NCBI RefSeq assembly: GCF_000298195.1
Contig: NZ_BAHC01000168.1
Location: 1-51,433, forward strand
Length of the DNA: 51,433 nucleotides
Reading direction: 5' to 3'
Source of the DNA: Gordonia rhizosphera NBRC 16068
Lineage (GTDB): Bacteria > Actinomycetota > Actinomycetes > Mycobacteriales > Mycobacteriaceae
Made by a program: the position numbers and the translations under genes. The stretch's first letter is position 1; each line of letters starts with the position of its first letter. A model generated the notes under the pieces. The model ran no database searches. It was given only the letters and a program-made list of their open reading frames with translations, and had not been told where the DNA came from. Positions 1-8,095 of this stretch are shown piece by piece.

Positions 1-346
1 GATCCCGGCGGCACGAAGCTACCACCAGCAGATCACCGGTGTTCCCAGCGGGTTCGCGTTCGTGGTCGACGATTTCGGGTTCGACGGCCGCGACGCCGAC
101 GGTGCGTTGCTGATGACCGGCGGCCCGGGATACGACGCTCATGTGCTGCGCGACGGTACCTTCGACCCGGCGTGGGCGGGCACCGCACAGCTGACCGAAC
201 AGGTACGACAGGCGTCCGCTGCGGCGGCCGACCAACCGGTGCGCTGGGTCTTCGCCGAGCGTGCCGCGGCGGAAGCAATGTCGAAACTGTTGGCGGCCAA
301 CCGGATCAGCGGGATCGACGTGGTCACCGTACCCGCCGCCGGCTGA
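1..346 (+). CDS. C-terminal part of a Tox-REase-5 type polymorphic toxin (5' end outside window)
   Basis: The frame is open from base 2, so the gene starts upstream and only the last 114 codons are seen. The visible part follows the layout of the Tox-REase-5 restriction-endonuclease-fold toxin domain: a YHQQITG stretch, FDGRD, GGPGY, then EQVRQA and VRWVFAER near the C terminus. Members of this family are nuclease tips of secreted toxins, often delivered by type VII secretion, and the gene lies next to an ESX locus. The family usually has an E-A-K-G-P-G-Y motif whose Glu and Lys are catalytic. Here that position (bases 113-133) reads M-T-G-G-P-G-Y, so both residues are missing. It may be an inactive variant or a relic. 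No immunity gene is visible downstream on this strand. The family call is from motif memory. Confidence 0.6.
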   Translation, partial: IPAARSYHQQITGVPSGFAFVVDDFGFDGRDADGALLMTGGPGYDAHVLRDGTFDPAWAGTAQLTEQVRQASAAAADQPVRWVFAERAAAEAMSKLLAANRISGIDVVTVPAAG

Positions 347-383
347 CGGGACACCGGCTCGTCGTCGAACCGTCGCTGGCCGT

Positions 384-2153
384 TTACCGCTGTAGCATGC
401 TGAGCACGGTGTCGAGCGCCGCGTCGACGTCGCTTGCCTCGATCCGCATCAGCGCCTGCTCGTCGAGTTCCTCGATGCCGATCTCGCCGCTGCTCAACCG
501 GAACTCGCGTTCCTCCTCGGCGGCTTCGATGACGTTGCGGATGAAACGGCCGTTGCCGGCGAGATCGATGGCGCGCCGGACCGCGCCGCCCTGATCGATC
601 CGGGTGGACTCATACAGTGGGACGAGACGTGCCAGCAGTGCCTCGAAAGCATCGTCGGAGATGATCGAATCACGTTTGCGCGCCATGAGTTTACCGATCG
701 CTCCGAGTTCCTCCGGCGAGTAGGAGTCGAAGCGGATGCGGCGCGCGAAGCGCGATGCGAGGCCGTCGTTGGCGGCCAGGAAGCGGTCGATCTCACCGTC
801 GTAACCGGCGATGATCACGACGAGGCGGTCGCGGTCGTTCTCCATCCGGGCCAACAGGGTGTCGACGGCTTCGCGGCCGAAGGCGTCGCCGTTGGCGAGC
901 CCGGTCTGGATGAGCGTGTAGGCCTCGTCGATGAACAGCACACCGTCGAGGGCGCGGTCGATCAGCTCGCCGGTCTTGATCGCGGTGGAGCCCAGATGCT
1001 GGCCGACGAAGTCCCGACGACTCGCCTCGATCACCTCGTCGGTCTTCAAAATGCCCAGAGCGCAATAGATCTTGGCGACGATGCGGGCGATCGTGGTCTT
1101 GCCGGTACCGGGCGGACCGGTGAACGCGAGGTGCTGACTGCGGGTGGCGCTGGTGAGGCCGCGCTCGACGCGTAGCTTGGCGAGGGTGGCCGCCGACTCG
1201 AGTTTGGCGACCTGTTCCTTCACCGAACCCAGGCCGATCTGCTCATTCAGCTCGTCCTTCGCCTCTTTGAGCAGGTCCGGTTTCGCCTCCACCGCTTCGG
1301 GTTCCGGCGCGGGCACCGACTCGGGATCCCACCGGTCGGTGCGGGCGTCGATCTCCTCGGCAGTCGTCACCTTGATCCGGAACTTCGGGTCGTTGAGCGC
1401 CTTCGCGTTGTCGGTGAATCCGGGGTCTCGTGAGTAGACGGCTTCGAAGACTGCCCGGGCCTCGGGCTCGTTGCCCATCTCGCGCAGGCACAGTCCTCGG
1501 GTGAACATCGCGGGGGTCTGCACGGCGGGCAGCGGACCGGCCTCGGCCCCCTCCAGTCGTCGCACGGCTTCCCCGAACAGACCGAGTTGGGCACACGCCG
1601 TGCCGACCATCAGATCGGCGACCACTTTCAGGTACTCGTCGGTCCAACTCGCAGACCGGGCGAGCGAGGTGAGCACGTCCGGCCAGCGCTGGGTGCGGAA
1701 ATGCAGGAAACCGCGGGCGAAGTCGACGATCGGCGGTTTGCCGGCGGTGTCGGCGGCGTCGATCGCCTCCTCGGCGCCGTCGAAATCACCCTCACGGACC
1801 ATGGCACAGGCGTAAGCGGCGGCGGCCTCGAACGGGTCGGAGACCGGATAGTCGATGTAGAGGCCGGTCGGCACGCGACCGTAGAGGGTGCGTGGCTGCA
1901 ACCCGAGCCGCCGCTGTTCGACGAACAGCGCCTCGCGGTACTTGTAGATGTTGAACAGCACGTCCGTGGACGTGTCGCCGGTGGCGAGACGTCCCAGCCA
2001 GGCGTCGGCCATGGCCGGCGCGTATTCGGTGGCGCGCTTGAACGCCAGCGAGGCGTAGCGTTGATCCCGCTGCGCCTCCTGTCCGTCGACGGGGATGCCC
2101 CACGCCAGGACCCCGGCGTCGAACACGCGCCGGGCTTGCATGAAATCTGCCAT
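384..2153 (-). CDS. eccA: EccA, ESX cytosolic AAA+ ATPase
   Basis: A 589-residue CbxX/CfqX-type AAA+ ATPase. The first ~280 residues are an alpha-helical TPR-like domain, followed by a Pro/Glu-rich linker and the ATPase domain. The Walker A motif GPPGTGKTT is at about residues 346-354, Walker B is VLFIDEA, and arginine-rich SRFARRI follows. Length and order match EccA of mycobacterial ESX systems (about 570-620 residues). In known systems EccA is a cytosolic hexamer that helps export substrates and is thought to strip EspG chaperones from PE/PPE proteins; an EspG and a PE/PPE pair are encoded nearby. The ATG lies 12 bases after the stop of the espI-like gene on the same strand, with GAAGG upstream, so the two are probably one operon. 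Confidence 0.95.
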   Translation of the reverse strand: MADFMQARRVFDAGVLAWGIPVDGQEAQRDQRYASLAFKRATEYAPAMADAWLGRLATGDTSTDVLFNIYKYREALFVEQRRLGLQPRTLYGRVPTGLYIDYPVSDPFEAAAAYACAMVREGDFDGAEEAIDAADTAGKPPIVDFARGFLHFRTQRWPDVLTSLARSASWTDEYLKVVADLMVGTACAQLGLFGEAVRRLEGAEAGPLPAVQTPAMFTRGLCLREMGNEPEARAVFEAVYSRDPGFTDNAKALNDPKFRIKVTTAEEIDARTDRWDPESVPAPEPEAVEAKPDLLKEAKDELNEQIGLGSVKEQVAKLESAATLAKLRVERGLTSATRSQHLAFTGPPGTGKTTIARIVAKIYCALGILKTDEVIEASRRDFVGQHLGSTAIKTGELIDRALDGVLFIDEAYTLIQTGLANGDAFGREAVDTLLARMENDRDRLVVIIAGYDGEIDRFLAANDGLASRFARRIRFDSYSPEELGAIGKLMARKRDSIISDDAFEALLARLVPLYESTRIDQGGAVRRAIDLAGNGRFIRNVIEAAEEEREFRLSSGEIGIEELDEQALMRIEASDVDAALDTVLSMLQR

Positions 2154-2165
2154 GGTGAGCGCCTT

Positions 2166-3830
2166 CTACTGGGGGAACCGGGCATCCGGTTCGGTCGTGA
2201 GCGCGAAGTCCTGGGCCGCGGTCGCGGCCAGCTCGACATAGGCGCGTCGAGTTGCCTTGTCCAGCAGGGCCAGATCGACCTCGGCGCCCTCGGCGAGATG
2301 ATCGTCGTAGGGGATGATCTGTACGGCTCGGGTGCGGGCGAGGAAGTGCTGGGCGAGCTGATCGAGGTCGATCTTGACGTCGCTGCGGCGCGGACCGTTG
2401 AGGACCACCACCGCGCGTGACACCAGATGCCCGTGTCCATGCGCCTCGAGCCAGTCGAGGGTCGCGCTCGCACTGCGTGCGCCGTCGAGGGCGGGTGTGG
2501 ACACCAGGATCAGCTCCTGGGCGAGGTCGAGCACGCCGCTCATCGCCGAGTGTGACAGTCCCGTCCCACAGTCGGTCAGGATGATGTTGTAGTAGCGCTG
2601 CAGGATCCGCATCACGTTGCGGTAGTCCTGGTCGGCGAAGGTCTCTGCCGTCGCCGGATCACGCTCGGAAGCAAGCACTTCGAGGCGACTTGCGGCCTGA
2701 GACGTGTGCCGTCTGATGTCGGAGTAGCGGAAGATCGAGTCGTCGTGGAGCACATCGCGAACGGTCGACCCGGTCTGTAGGCGTACACGCTGTGACAGGG
2801 TGCCGAGGTCGGGGTTGGCGTCCACGGCGATCACCCGGTCGCCGCGGAGATCGGCGAAGGTCGATCCGAGCCCGACGGTGGTGGTCGTCTTTCCGACCCC
2901 ACCCTTCAGCGACAGCACCGCGATGCGGAAGTCGCCCCGCACGGGCGCGTTCACCTGGCGGACGAGTTCGTCGTAGTGCAAGGTGCGTTGGGAATCGCCC
3001 GGATTGATGGTGCCCCCGGACATCCGATGCACGGTGCGGCGCCATCCCGATCGGGGTGCGCGGCGGGCCTTACGCAGCAGCATGGCCGAGTCGAGGCCCG
3101 CGCCCGGCTGTCCCTGCTCGAAGTTCTGCGGTCCGAATTGCTGTGGGCCGGTGGGGAACTGTGTGGCCGGACCCGGCTGCGGCGGCAGTGGAGCCGGCGC
3201 CGGCGCTTGCGGCGGTTGTTGCACCGGATGCGCATGCGGCGGCTCTGTCAGATGATGCGGGGCCGGGTGCTGTGGGGCCGGGTGCTGAAGCGGCGGCAAC
3301 TCCTGCGGCGCTCCGGGATACTGCTGTACCTGATGCTGAAGCGATGGGAACTGCTGCGGCGCCGCGGGATGCTGCTGTGGTGGGAAGTGTTGCGGCACTG
3401 AGGGATGCGTCGGTCCCGGTGCGGGCGCGGGGACGGCTGCCGACGCGTCCAGACGTGTGGATGGCTGCGCCTGGTCAGGGCGCGGCGGCATTGTCGGGGG
3501 TAGCGGGCCGGCCGGTCGAGGCGGCCACGGGGCTTCCTGCGGTGCGCCCGGATGCGGCATGGGCGATGGTGGCTGTGCTTGTGCCGGTACCTGCGCCGCC
3601 GGTACGGCGTCGGTCGGTGCGTCGGTGATCGGCAGCGCGCCGTCCTCGTCGGTCGGTACGACGTGCAACGCCGGTCGCGGCGGCGAAGCGGCCGCCATAT
3701 CGGGCGCCGCCGATGTCATTCGGTCGACGGACGCTTCATCGCTCTGCTCCACCCCCGGTGGCGGTGGTATGTTGGGCATCCCCCCGGCCAACCACGGCGG
3801 TGCGGCAGGCATTCGATTGTTGTGCACCAT
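2166..3830 (-). CDS. EspI-like MinD/ParA-type ATPase with proline-rich N terminus
   Basis: About 554 residues. The N-terminal half is very rich in Pro, Gln and Ala, with many PQH/PQQF-type repeats. The C-terminal half is a MinD/ParA-like ATPase with a deviant Walker A, KGGVGKTT (about residue 309 from this start), then IAVDANPDLGTL. A GWRRTVHRM segment before the ATPase matches the GWR(x)2VH pattern I recall for M. tuberculosis EspI. EspI is a cytosolic modulator of ESX-1 secretion. The ATG at 3830 has GAGG nine bases upstream. An in-frame ATG at 3884 would add 18 residues, but its AGG sits only 2-3 bases from the start. It is transcribed away from the substrate genes and probably together with eccA. 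Confidence 0.85.
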   Translation of the reverse strand: MVHNNRMPAAPPWLAGGMPNIPPPPGVEQSDEASVDRMTSAAPDMAAASPPRPALHVVPTDEDGALPITDAPTDAVPAAQVPAQAQPPSPMPHPGAPQEAPWPPRPAGPLPPTMPPRPDQAQPSTRLDASAAVPAPAPGPTHPSVPQHFPPQQHPAAPQQFPSLQHQVQQYPGAPQELPPLQHPAPQHPAPHHLTEPPHAHPVQQPPQAPAPAPLPPQPGPATQFPTGPQQFGPQNFEQGQPGAGLDSAMLLRKARRAPRSGWRRTVHRMSGGTINPGDSQRTLHYDELVRQVNAPVRGDFRIAVLSLKGGVGKTTTTVGLGSTFADLRGDRVIAVDANPDLGTLSQRVRLQTGSTVRDVLHDDSIFRYSDIRRHTSQAASRLEVLASERDPATAETFADQDYRNVMRILQRYYNIILTDCGTGLSHSAMSGVLDLAQELILVSTPALDGARSASATLDWLEAHGHGHLVSRAVVVLNGPRRSDVKIDLDQLAQHFLARTRAVQIIPYDDHLAEGAEVDLALLDKATRRAYVELAATAAQDFALTTEPDARFPQ

Positions 3831-3891
3831 TACGGTTTTCCTCGCATTTCCCCCAGTTTGCCCGCCCAGAATACGCCTGAACATCGCCTCG

Positions 3892-3907
3892 GAGAATCGT
3901 GATTCTC
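3892..3907. promoter_or_regulatory. Short inverted repeat in the espI/substrate divergent region
   Basis: GAGAATC and GATTCTC form perfect 7-bp arms around a 2-base spacer, between the leftward espI-eccA operon and the rightward substrate run. This is where an operator would sit, but the repeat is short and no regulator is assigned. Confidence 0.25.
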
Positions 3908-4027
3908 TCCGGCGGCGCTACGACGGTGCGGTGTCGATGTCTGTTGATGTCGCGTCGGCGCTGTGCGAGCATTCGTTCATCGCTGCGGTACTGGCACGTC
4001 ATCGTGCCGTCGGGGAAGGGGGAGGAA

Positions 4028-4342
4028 GTGGCAACTGCAGCCAGTAGGGATGGTGCACTCAAGGTGACCACCACAGAGGCAGGTCTTCCGACCGCGGTGA
4101 CGATCGACGACTCGCAGTTGCGGCGCGAACCCGATGTCCTGGCCAAGGACATCCTGCGGTTGTGTCGGCAGGCGGCACAGCGCGCCGGACTGGAGCGCCG
4201 CGCCCAGATGATCGCCGACGGCGTCCCCGCTCACGTCATCGACCTGATGAACCTCCCCAAGCCCGACGACGTCGCCCGCGAGGAGATCATCGCCGAGGTC
4301 GAGGACGGCTACGAGCAGACCAGCTGGATGAGGTCGATATGA
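4028..4342 (+). CDS. EspH/EspD-like ESX accessory protein (YbaB-like)
   Basis: A 104-residue acidic protein. The GTG start is chosen because GGAGGA lies just upstream; the frame stays open further 5' but without a comparable ribosome site. The pattern LAKDILRLCRQAAQRA followed by MNLPKPDDVAREE and a C-terminal YEQTSW resembles the end of M. tuberculosis EspH (LADEIF...ARQKA, LNLPTPEEAAAAE), which belongs to the DUF2694/YbaB-like group. EspH is a cytosolic ESX-1 factor next to eccA in mycobacteria. Its stop overlaps the next start as ATGA, so the two proteins are probably made together. The homology is from remembered motifs and is moderate. Confidence 0.6.
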   Translation: MATAASRDGALKVTTTEAGLPTAVTIDDSQLRREPDVLAKDILRLCRQAAQRAGLERRAQMIADGVPAHVIDLMNLPKPDDVAREEIIAEVEDGYEQTSWMRSI

Positions 4343-4704
4343 GTTGGGCCATGGACGAACTGGAGGCACGGGCGCGTCGCCAGCTCGAAAGCCTGGCCGA
4401 CGTCAACGAGCGGCTCGCGCGGATCATCGAGACCGAGACCTCCCCCGACGGTGAGGTTTGGGCCGAGGTCGACGGTAGCGGTGCCCTGACCGGACTGCGC
4501 CTGTCGGATCGGGTGGGCAAGGTGTCCGGCAAACAGCTCGAACAGCTGATTGTTGCAACCGCAAACGTCGCCTGTCAGAAGGCTTTCGCGCAGCGTGCGA
4601 AGATCATCGAGGACTTCTCCGAGGAGTTCGCCGGCCTGGTAGCCGTCCCGGGGTCGACCGATTCGCCGCCCTCCGATTCGCCGCCATCAGCTGGCAGCGG
4701 GTAG
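4339..4704 (+). CDS. EspL-like YbaB/EbfC-family protein
   Basis: A 121-residue protein. The helical N terminus (MDELEARARRQLESLADV) is followed by a beta segment, VWAEVDGSGALTGLRLSD, then a helix and a Ser/Pro tail. The LTGLRLSD core matches the LTGLRIED stretch of mycobacterial EspL and the YbaB/EbfC fold in general. EspL is a cytosolic ESX-1 accessory protein; YbaB relatives bind DNA as dimers. The ATG is fixed by the ATGA overlap with the upstream gene. With that gene it makes a YbaB-like pair at the head of the substrate operon. Confidence 0.7.
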   Translation: MSWAMDELEARARRQLESLADVNERLARIIETETSPDGEVWAEVDGSGALTGLRLSDRVGKVSGKQLEQLIVATANVACQKAFAQRAKIIEDFSEEFAGLVAVPGSTDSPPSDSPPSAGSG

Positions 4705-4787
4705 AGTATCTTCACCACAGTGCCGATGGGTGGGGATTCGTTCGGCACGACGACCAGGTGACGCCGACGACCTCGGATGACCACCGT

Positions 4788-4811
4788 GATGTCGGTCGGT
4801 CGACCTACATC
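4788..4811. promoter_or_regulatory. 24-base near-perfect palindrome upstream of the first substrate pair
   Basis: The halves GATGTCGGTCGG and TCGACCTACATC match as an inverted repeat at 10 of 12 positions. It sits 64 bases before the ATG at 4876, in the 171-base gap after the YbaB-like gene, where an operator for the substrate genes could lie. No regulator is identified. Confidence 0.35.
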
Positions 4812-4875
4812 ACGCGCGAACTCGTCGGAGGGTGCGTTACGGTGTGGTCGGTACATGGACGAATTGGGGGGCGTC

Positions 4876-5193
4876 ATGGACAACGTCATTGCTGATGCAG
4901 CGGCCATCTCGGTATTCGGTGACGCCGAGGCAGCCATCGCGGCGGAGATCGCCACCGCCGGAGCCGTCGACGTCGCCGCAGTCGCCGCTCTCATGACACC
5001 GGTATTCGGCCTGCTCGGCACCGAGCATCTCATCGCCACGATCGTCGCCATGACCACCAACCTCTTCGAGACCGGCCAGCTCGCTGCCATCCATGCCGGT
5101 CAGGCGGCTGCTGCCTACGGCTCGGCCGCCGCCTACACCGCGACCGACACGGGCCAGGAAACCGTGTTCGATTCGGTCGCACTGAATCTCTGA
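4876..5193 (+). CDS. EspC/PE-like small ESX substrate
   Basis: A 105-residue Ala-rich helical protein. The ATG at 4876 has a run of six G five bases upstream; the in-frame ATG at 4855 has no good ribosome site. Near the C terminus Y-T-A-T-D fits the YxxxD/E export signal read by EccC. Size, helix-turn-helix composition and position just before an EspA-like protein fit the EspC or PE-like partner of a secreted heterodimer. The sequence itself is not clearly assignable to either family. The partner gene starts 21 bases downstream. Confidence 0.6.
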   Translation: MDNVIADAAAISVFGDAEAAIAAEIATAGAVDVAAVAALMTPVFGLLGTEHLIATIVAMTTNLFETGQLAAIHAGQAAAAYGSAAAYTATDTGQETVFDSVALNL

Positions 5194-5213
5194 CCGCGGA
5201 GCTGACTTTCGTC

Positions 5214-6560
5214 ATGACGCACGGAGATCCGCCGTTCGCGAGTACCGATTCGTTGGTGCCCGCACCCATCGACCAGTCGGTCATCGACATGCTCCAGCAC
5301 AGTGCGCTGGGTCCGATCCTCGACACGCCGGTGTCCGACGTGCTGGCCGGCATGGGTCTGCCACCCATGCCGCAGTTCCCGGCGGTGCTGCCGCCCGCGA
5401 TGCCGGGTCTACCGCCGTTCCCCACGATCAATATCGAGCATCTTTTCAAGCCGCTGACCGATCTGGCACAGTCGTTCGGTTCGGGTGATCTGGGGGCGAG
5501 CGGCTTTGACCCGACGATGCTGTTCACCGGTCTCTCGTCGATCATGCAGTCGATGATCGGACTGTCCACAGGAGCATTGAAGGCCGCGGACCAGGTGTGG
5601 CAGGGGCAGGCCGCCACGGCCGCAGCAACCAAGTCCGCGACTGCCGCGGCCCAGGGTGGCATGGTCGCGCAGAAGTCGACCAGCATCGCAGCGAACACCC
5701 AGACCGGCGCCGTGGTGGTCGGGAACGGCAACGCGGCCATGCAGGCGGTCATCGCGAAGTTCCAGCTGCAGGCCGGAGTCGCGATCGCTGCGATCGGAAC
5801 GCCGGCCGGGCTGCCGTTGCTCTTGACGGCGGCGGGCGAAGCGCTCGCCGAGGCCATCGCGATCGTCACCGGCACCAAGACCGCCCTGGCGCCCGAGACC
5901 GCGCAGCAAACCGCCAACGGCGCACAGATCCCGATCACCGGCGCCCCGACCAGTCCGTCACCGTTCGGCGTGGCCGCGACGGTCCTCGAATCGGTCGGCC
6001 AGCCCCTGAGCGGCTTCTCCAGCTCGGGTATGTCGATGATGGGATCGCTGACCAAGCAGCTCACCGCCGCCAGCAAGTCCAAGCACGATCAGTTCGGCGC
6101 CTCCGAGAAGGGCGCGACCACACCCGCCACCCTGCACGGCGGTGCGCTGGGTGCCGGTGGCATCGGCGGCGGCACAGGCGGCAAGAAGGGCGGTGCCGGC
6201 GGCGGCGGAGGTATCGGCGGGCTCGGTATGGCGGGCACACCGTTGCAGGGGCGGCCGGGTGCGCCGAATCTCGCTGTCGCGTCGGTCGAGGGAACGACAA
6301 CCCCTTCATCTTCGTCACTTTCCGGCCGTACCGTCAGTACGACCACAGGGGGCGGGATGATGCCGATGGGCGGGGCGGCGGGCGCCGCCGGAGCCGCGGG
6401 TGCCCGCGGTGCCGACGACGGCCACGGCGCACCGGACTTCCTGGTCACCGCCGACCACGGCTCCGAGGTCGTCGGGGCGATGCCGCAGGCGGCGCCGCCC
6501 GTACTCGGTGGGGACGCCGACGTCGAGGTCGACTCACCGGACGTCGATCTCCGGCTCTGA
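5214..6560 (+). CDS. EspA/PPE-like ESX substrate with Gly-rich tail
   Basis: A 448-residue protein. After a Pro-rich start come long Ala-rich helices with W-Q-G at about residues 129-131, a WxG turn typical of the larger partner in type VII pairs. A hydrophobic stretch around residues 180-225 and a Gly-rich low-complexity part (about 305-345) follow. The end has MMPMGG, a DDGHGAPDFL segment and AAPPVLGG. Tails of this kind recur in type VII proteins of Nocardia, Rhodococcus and Gordonia (from memory). It is most simply the partner of the preceding EspC/PE-like protein, comparable in position to EspA. The exact family is unsure. Confidence 0.6.
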   Translation: MTHGDPPFASTDSLVPAPIDQSVIDMLQHSALGPILDTPVSDVLAGMGLPPMPQFPAVLPPAMPGLPPFPTINIEHLFKPLTDLAQSFGSGDLGASGFDPTMLFTGLSSIMQSMIGLSTGALKAADQVWQGQAATAAATKSATAAAQGGMVAQKSTSIAANTQTGAVVVGNGNAAMQAVIAKFQLQAGVAIAAIGTPAGLPLLLTAAGEALAEAIAIVTGTKTALAPETAQQTANGAQIPITGAPTSPSPFGVAATVLESVGQPLSGFSSSGMSMMGSLTKQLTAASKSKHDQFGASEKGATTPATLHGGALGAGGIGGGTGGKKGGAGGGGGIGGLGMAGTPLQGRPGAPNLAVASVEGTTTPSSSSLSGRTVSTTTGGGMMPMGGAAGAAGAAGARGADDGHGAPDFLVTADHGSEVVGAMPQAAPPVLGGDADVEVDSPDVDLRL

Positions 6561-6607
6561 GTATCGAACGACACGAGTATCGAACGACACGAGTACCGTA
6601 CCGACAC
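6559..6607 (+). repeat. Tandem 16-base repeat at a stop codon
   Basis: GAGTATCGAACGACAC occurs twice without a gap (6559-6574, 6575-6590). A third, degraded 17-base copy is at 6591-6607. The first copy begins inside the TGA of the EspA-like gene. It fills most of the 77-base gap before the PE-like gene. Confidence 0.9.
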
Positions 6608-6637
6608 GAGACACAACCATCAGGGGGATGCAGGACC

Positions 6638-6943
6638 ATGAGTGAGAACCAGCTCGCCGTCGACCCGAGTCAATTGCGCAGCTCCGCAGCGCAACTCGAC
6701 GCGCTCGCCGAGCGACTCGAGACGACCCTGAGCACTCACGTGCCCGGTCTGCAGGTGCCGGCATCGGGGATCGACGAGGTGTCGGTGCGCGCTGCCGACA
6801 CCTTCAACTCGGTCGCCGACGGCTTCGGCGCGGACGCCGGGGACGCAGCCCGCGAACTGCGCAAGATCGCGGCAGTGCTGCGTCTGCAGGCCAACAGCTT
6901 CGGGCGTGCCGAAGACACCAACACCACTACTTTCCTCGCCTGA
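6638..6943 (+). CDS. PE-family-like ESX substrate
   Basis: A 101-residue protein with the N-terminal layout of PE proteins: a first helix (LRSSAAQLDALAERLE), a loop with PASGIDEVS corresponding to the PAGADEVS turn of PE proteins, then a second helix. The C terminus reads SFGRAEDTN, giving F-G-R-A-E where PE proteins carry YxxxD/E. The ATG at 6638 is chosen because the protein begins with this domain; the frame is open much further upstream but overlaps the EspA-like gene. It precedes a PPE-like gene and an EspG gene, the usual order for a chaperoned PE/PPE pair. Confidence 0.8.
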   Translation: MSENQLAVDPSQLRSSAAQLDALAERLETTLSTHVPGLQVPASGIDEVSVRAADTFNSVADGFGADAGDAARELRKIAAVLRLQANSFGRAEDTNTTTFLA

Positions 6944-6988
6944 ACCCTGGCGTCGGGGGACAACTGAGACCAGGTTGGGGAGGAGTGC

Positions 6989-8095
6989 ATGATCGTCGGA
7001 TTCACCGGTGTGATCTGGGAGGCGCGGCCCGCTGAGCGGCTCGCGCACGACCTGCACCACGGCGTCGGTCCTGCGCGTCTGGCCGAGACCGGAGCAGCGT
7101 GGACTGCACTGGCCACCGAGCTCGTCGACATCGGGGTCGCATACGGCAAGATCCTCGCCGACCTCGGGCTGCACTGGGAATCCGGTTCGTACAACCACGC
7201 TTTCGAGAAGTTGACGCAGTTCGCTCCTTGGTTCGCCGACGCCGCCAACCAGGCGATGCAGACGGCGGCGAAGGCCGAGGCGCAGGCTGCGGCCAATGCG
7301 GTTGCGTTGACCGCGATGCCGAATCCGCTGGAGATCGCCGCCACCAAGGCGATCGCCGAGGCACTGTCGAAGGTGGAAGCAGCCGCGGGCTCGCCGATCA
7401 TGGCCGCAGCCGCCAACAACGAGCGGGCACACCAGGATCAGGGACAACGCGCATCGCGGGTGATGGAGAGCTACGAACGCGCCGCCACCCCCGTCGCCGA
7501 TCCGTGGAAGCTGCCGGCGCCGCCGCGCATCGTTTCCGACGCCGCGCTCAACGCCGAGGAGGCCGCCGCCCGCGAAGCGGCCGCACAGGCCAAGGCGGTC
7601 GCGCACGCGGCCGGTATCCACGGTGGGCTGGCGACGGCGCCGCTGATCGGCGGGATCGGTGGTTTCGGTGGCGGGTACGACATCCCGCGGGAGAAATCCA
7701 ATTACGCCGCAACCGAACTGGCTGCCGACGGGCACCCGGTCAGCCCGCTCGTCGCGCCCGGCGGTCCCGCGGAACCGACGCGTGCCGCCGGGCATATGCC
7801 GATGGCCCCCATGGGAGCCGGTGCGGCGGCCGTCGGCAATTCGAACGACGACGAGCACCGACCGGCTCCTGTTGCACCAAACGTGAGCCGTGCCGCGGGC
7901 GCCGGTGCCGACGTCCATCTCCCCGCCGGATGGCTGCAAGCAGGCGAGCAGGACGCACCGGTGTCCTGGTCGGATATCGCCGACCGATACCAGCCGCCGG
8001 CCCTTCCGCCGCTCCCCGAAGGCGTGCTGGATCTCGGCGACGGTTCGGTCGCGCCGGCCGTGCTTGGCGCACCCGAGGAAGGAGACCAGGCCTGA
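6989..8095 (+). CDS. PPE-family-like ESX substrate
   Basis: A 368-residue protein. Residues 1-170 follow the PPE domain plan: a W-x-A-R-P-A-E start in place of the canonical PPE triplet, paired helices with AAWTALATEL, and W-E-S at the WxG-type turn (about residue 67). After it come Ala-rich helices and a Pro/Gly linker. The tail carries MPMAPMG and NDDEHRPAP, close in style to the tail of the EspA-like protein upstream. The ATG has GGGGAGGAG upstream. The stop overlaps the espG start by one base (TGATG). It should pair with the PE-like protein and be held soluble by EspG through its helical tip. Confidence 0.8.
   Translation: MIVGFTGVIWEARPAERLAHDLHHGVGPARLAETGAAWTALATELVDIGVAYGKILADLGLHWESGSYNHAFEKLTQFAPWFADAANQAMQTAAKAEAQAAANAVALTAMPNPLEIAATKAIAEALSKVEAAAGSPIMAAAANNERAHQDQGQRASRVMESYERAATPVADPWKLPAPPRIVSDAALNAEEAAAREAAAQAKAVAHAAGIHGGLATAPLIGGIGGFGGGYDIPREKSNYAATELAADGHPVSPLVAPGGPAEPTRAAGHMPMAPMGAGAAAVGNSNDDEHRPAPVAPNVSRAAGAGADVHLPAGWLQAGEQDAPVSWSDIADRYQPPALPPLPEGVLDLGDGSVAPAVLGAPEEGDQA

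Noticed and set aside
6559..6607. CRISPR-like repeat
   Set aside because: The units are contiguous, without spacers, and no cas genes are present.
5597..6637. 5' extension of the PE-like frame
   Set aside because: The extra part overlaps the EspA-like gene and is Arg-rich; the PE domain starts at 6638.
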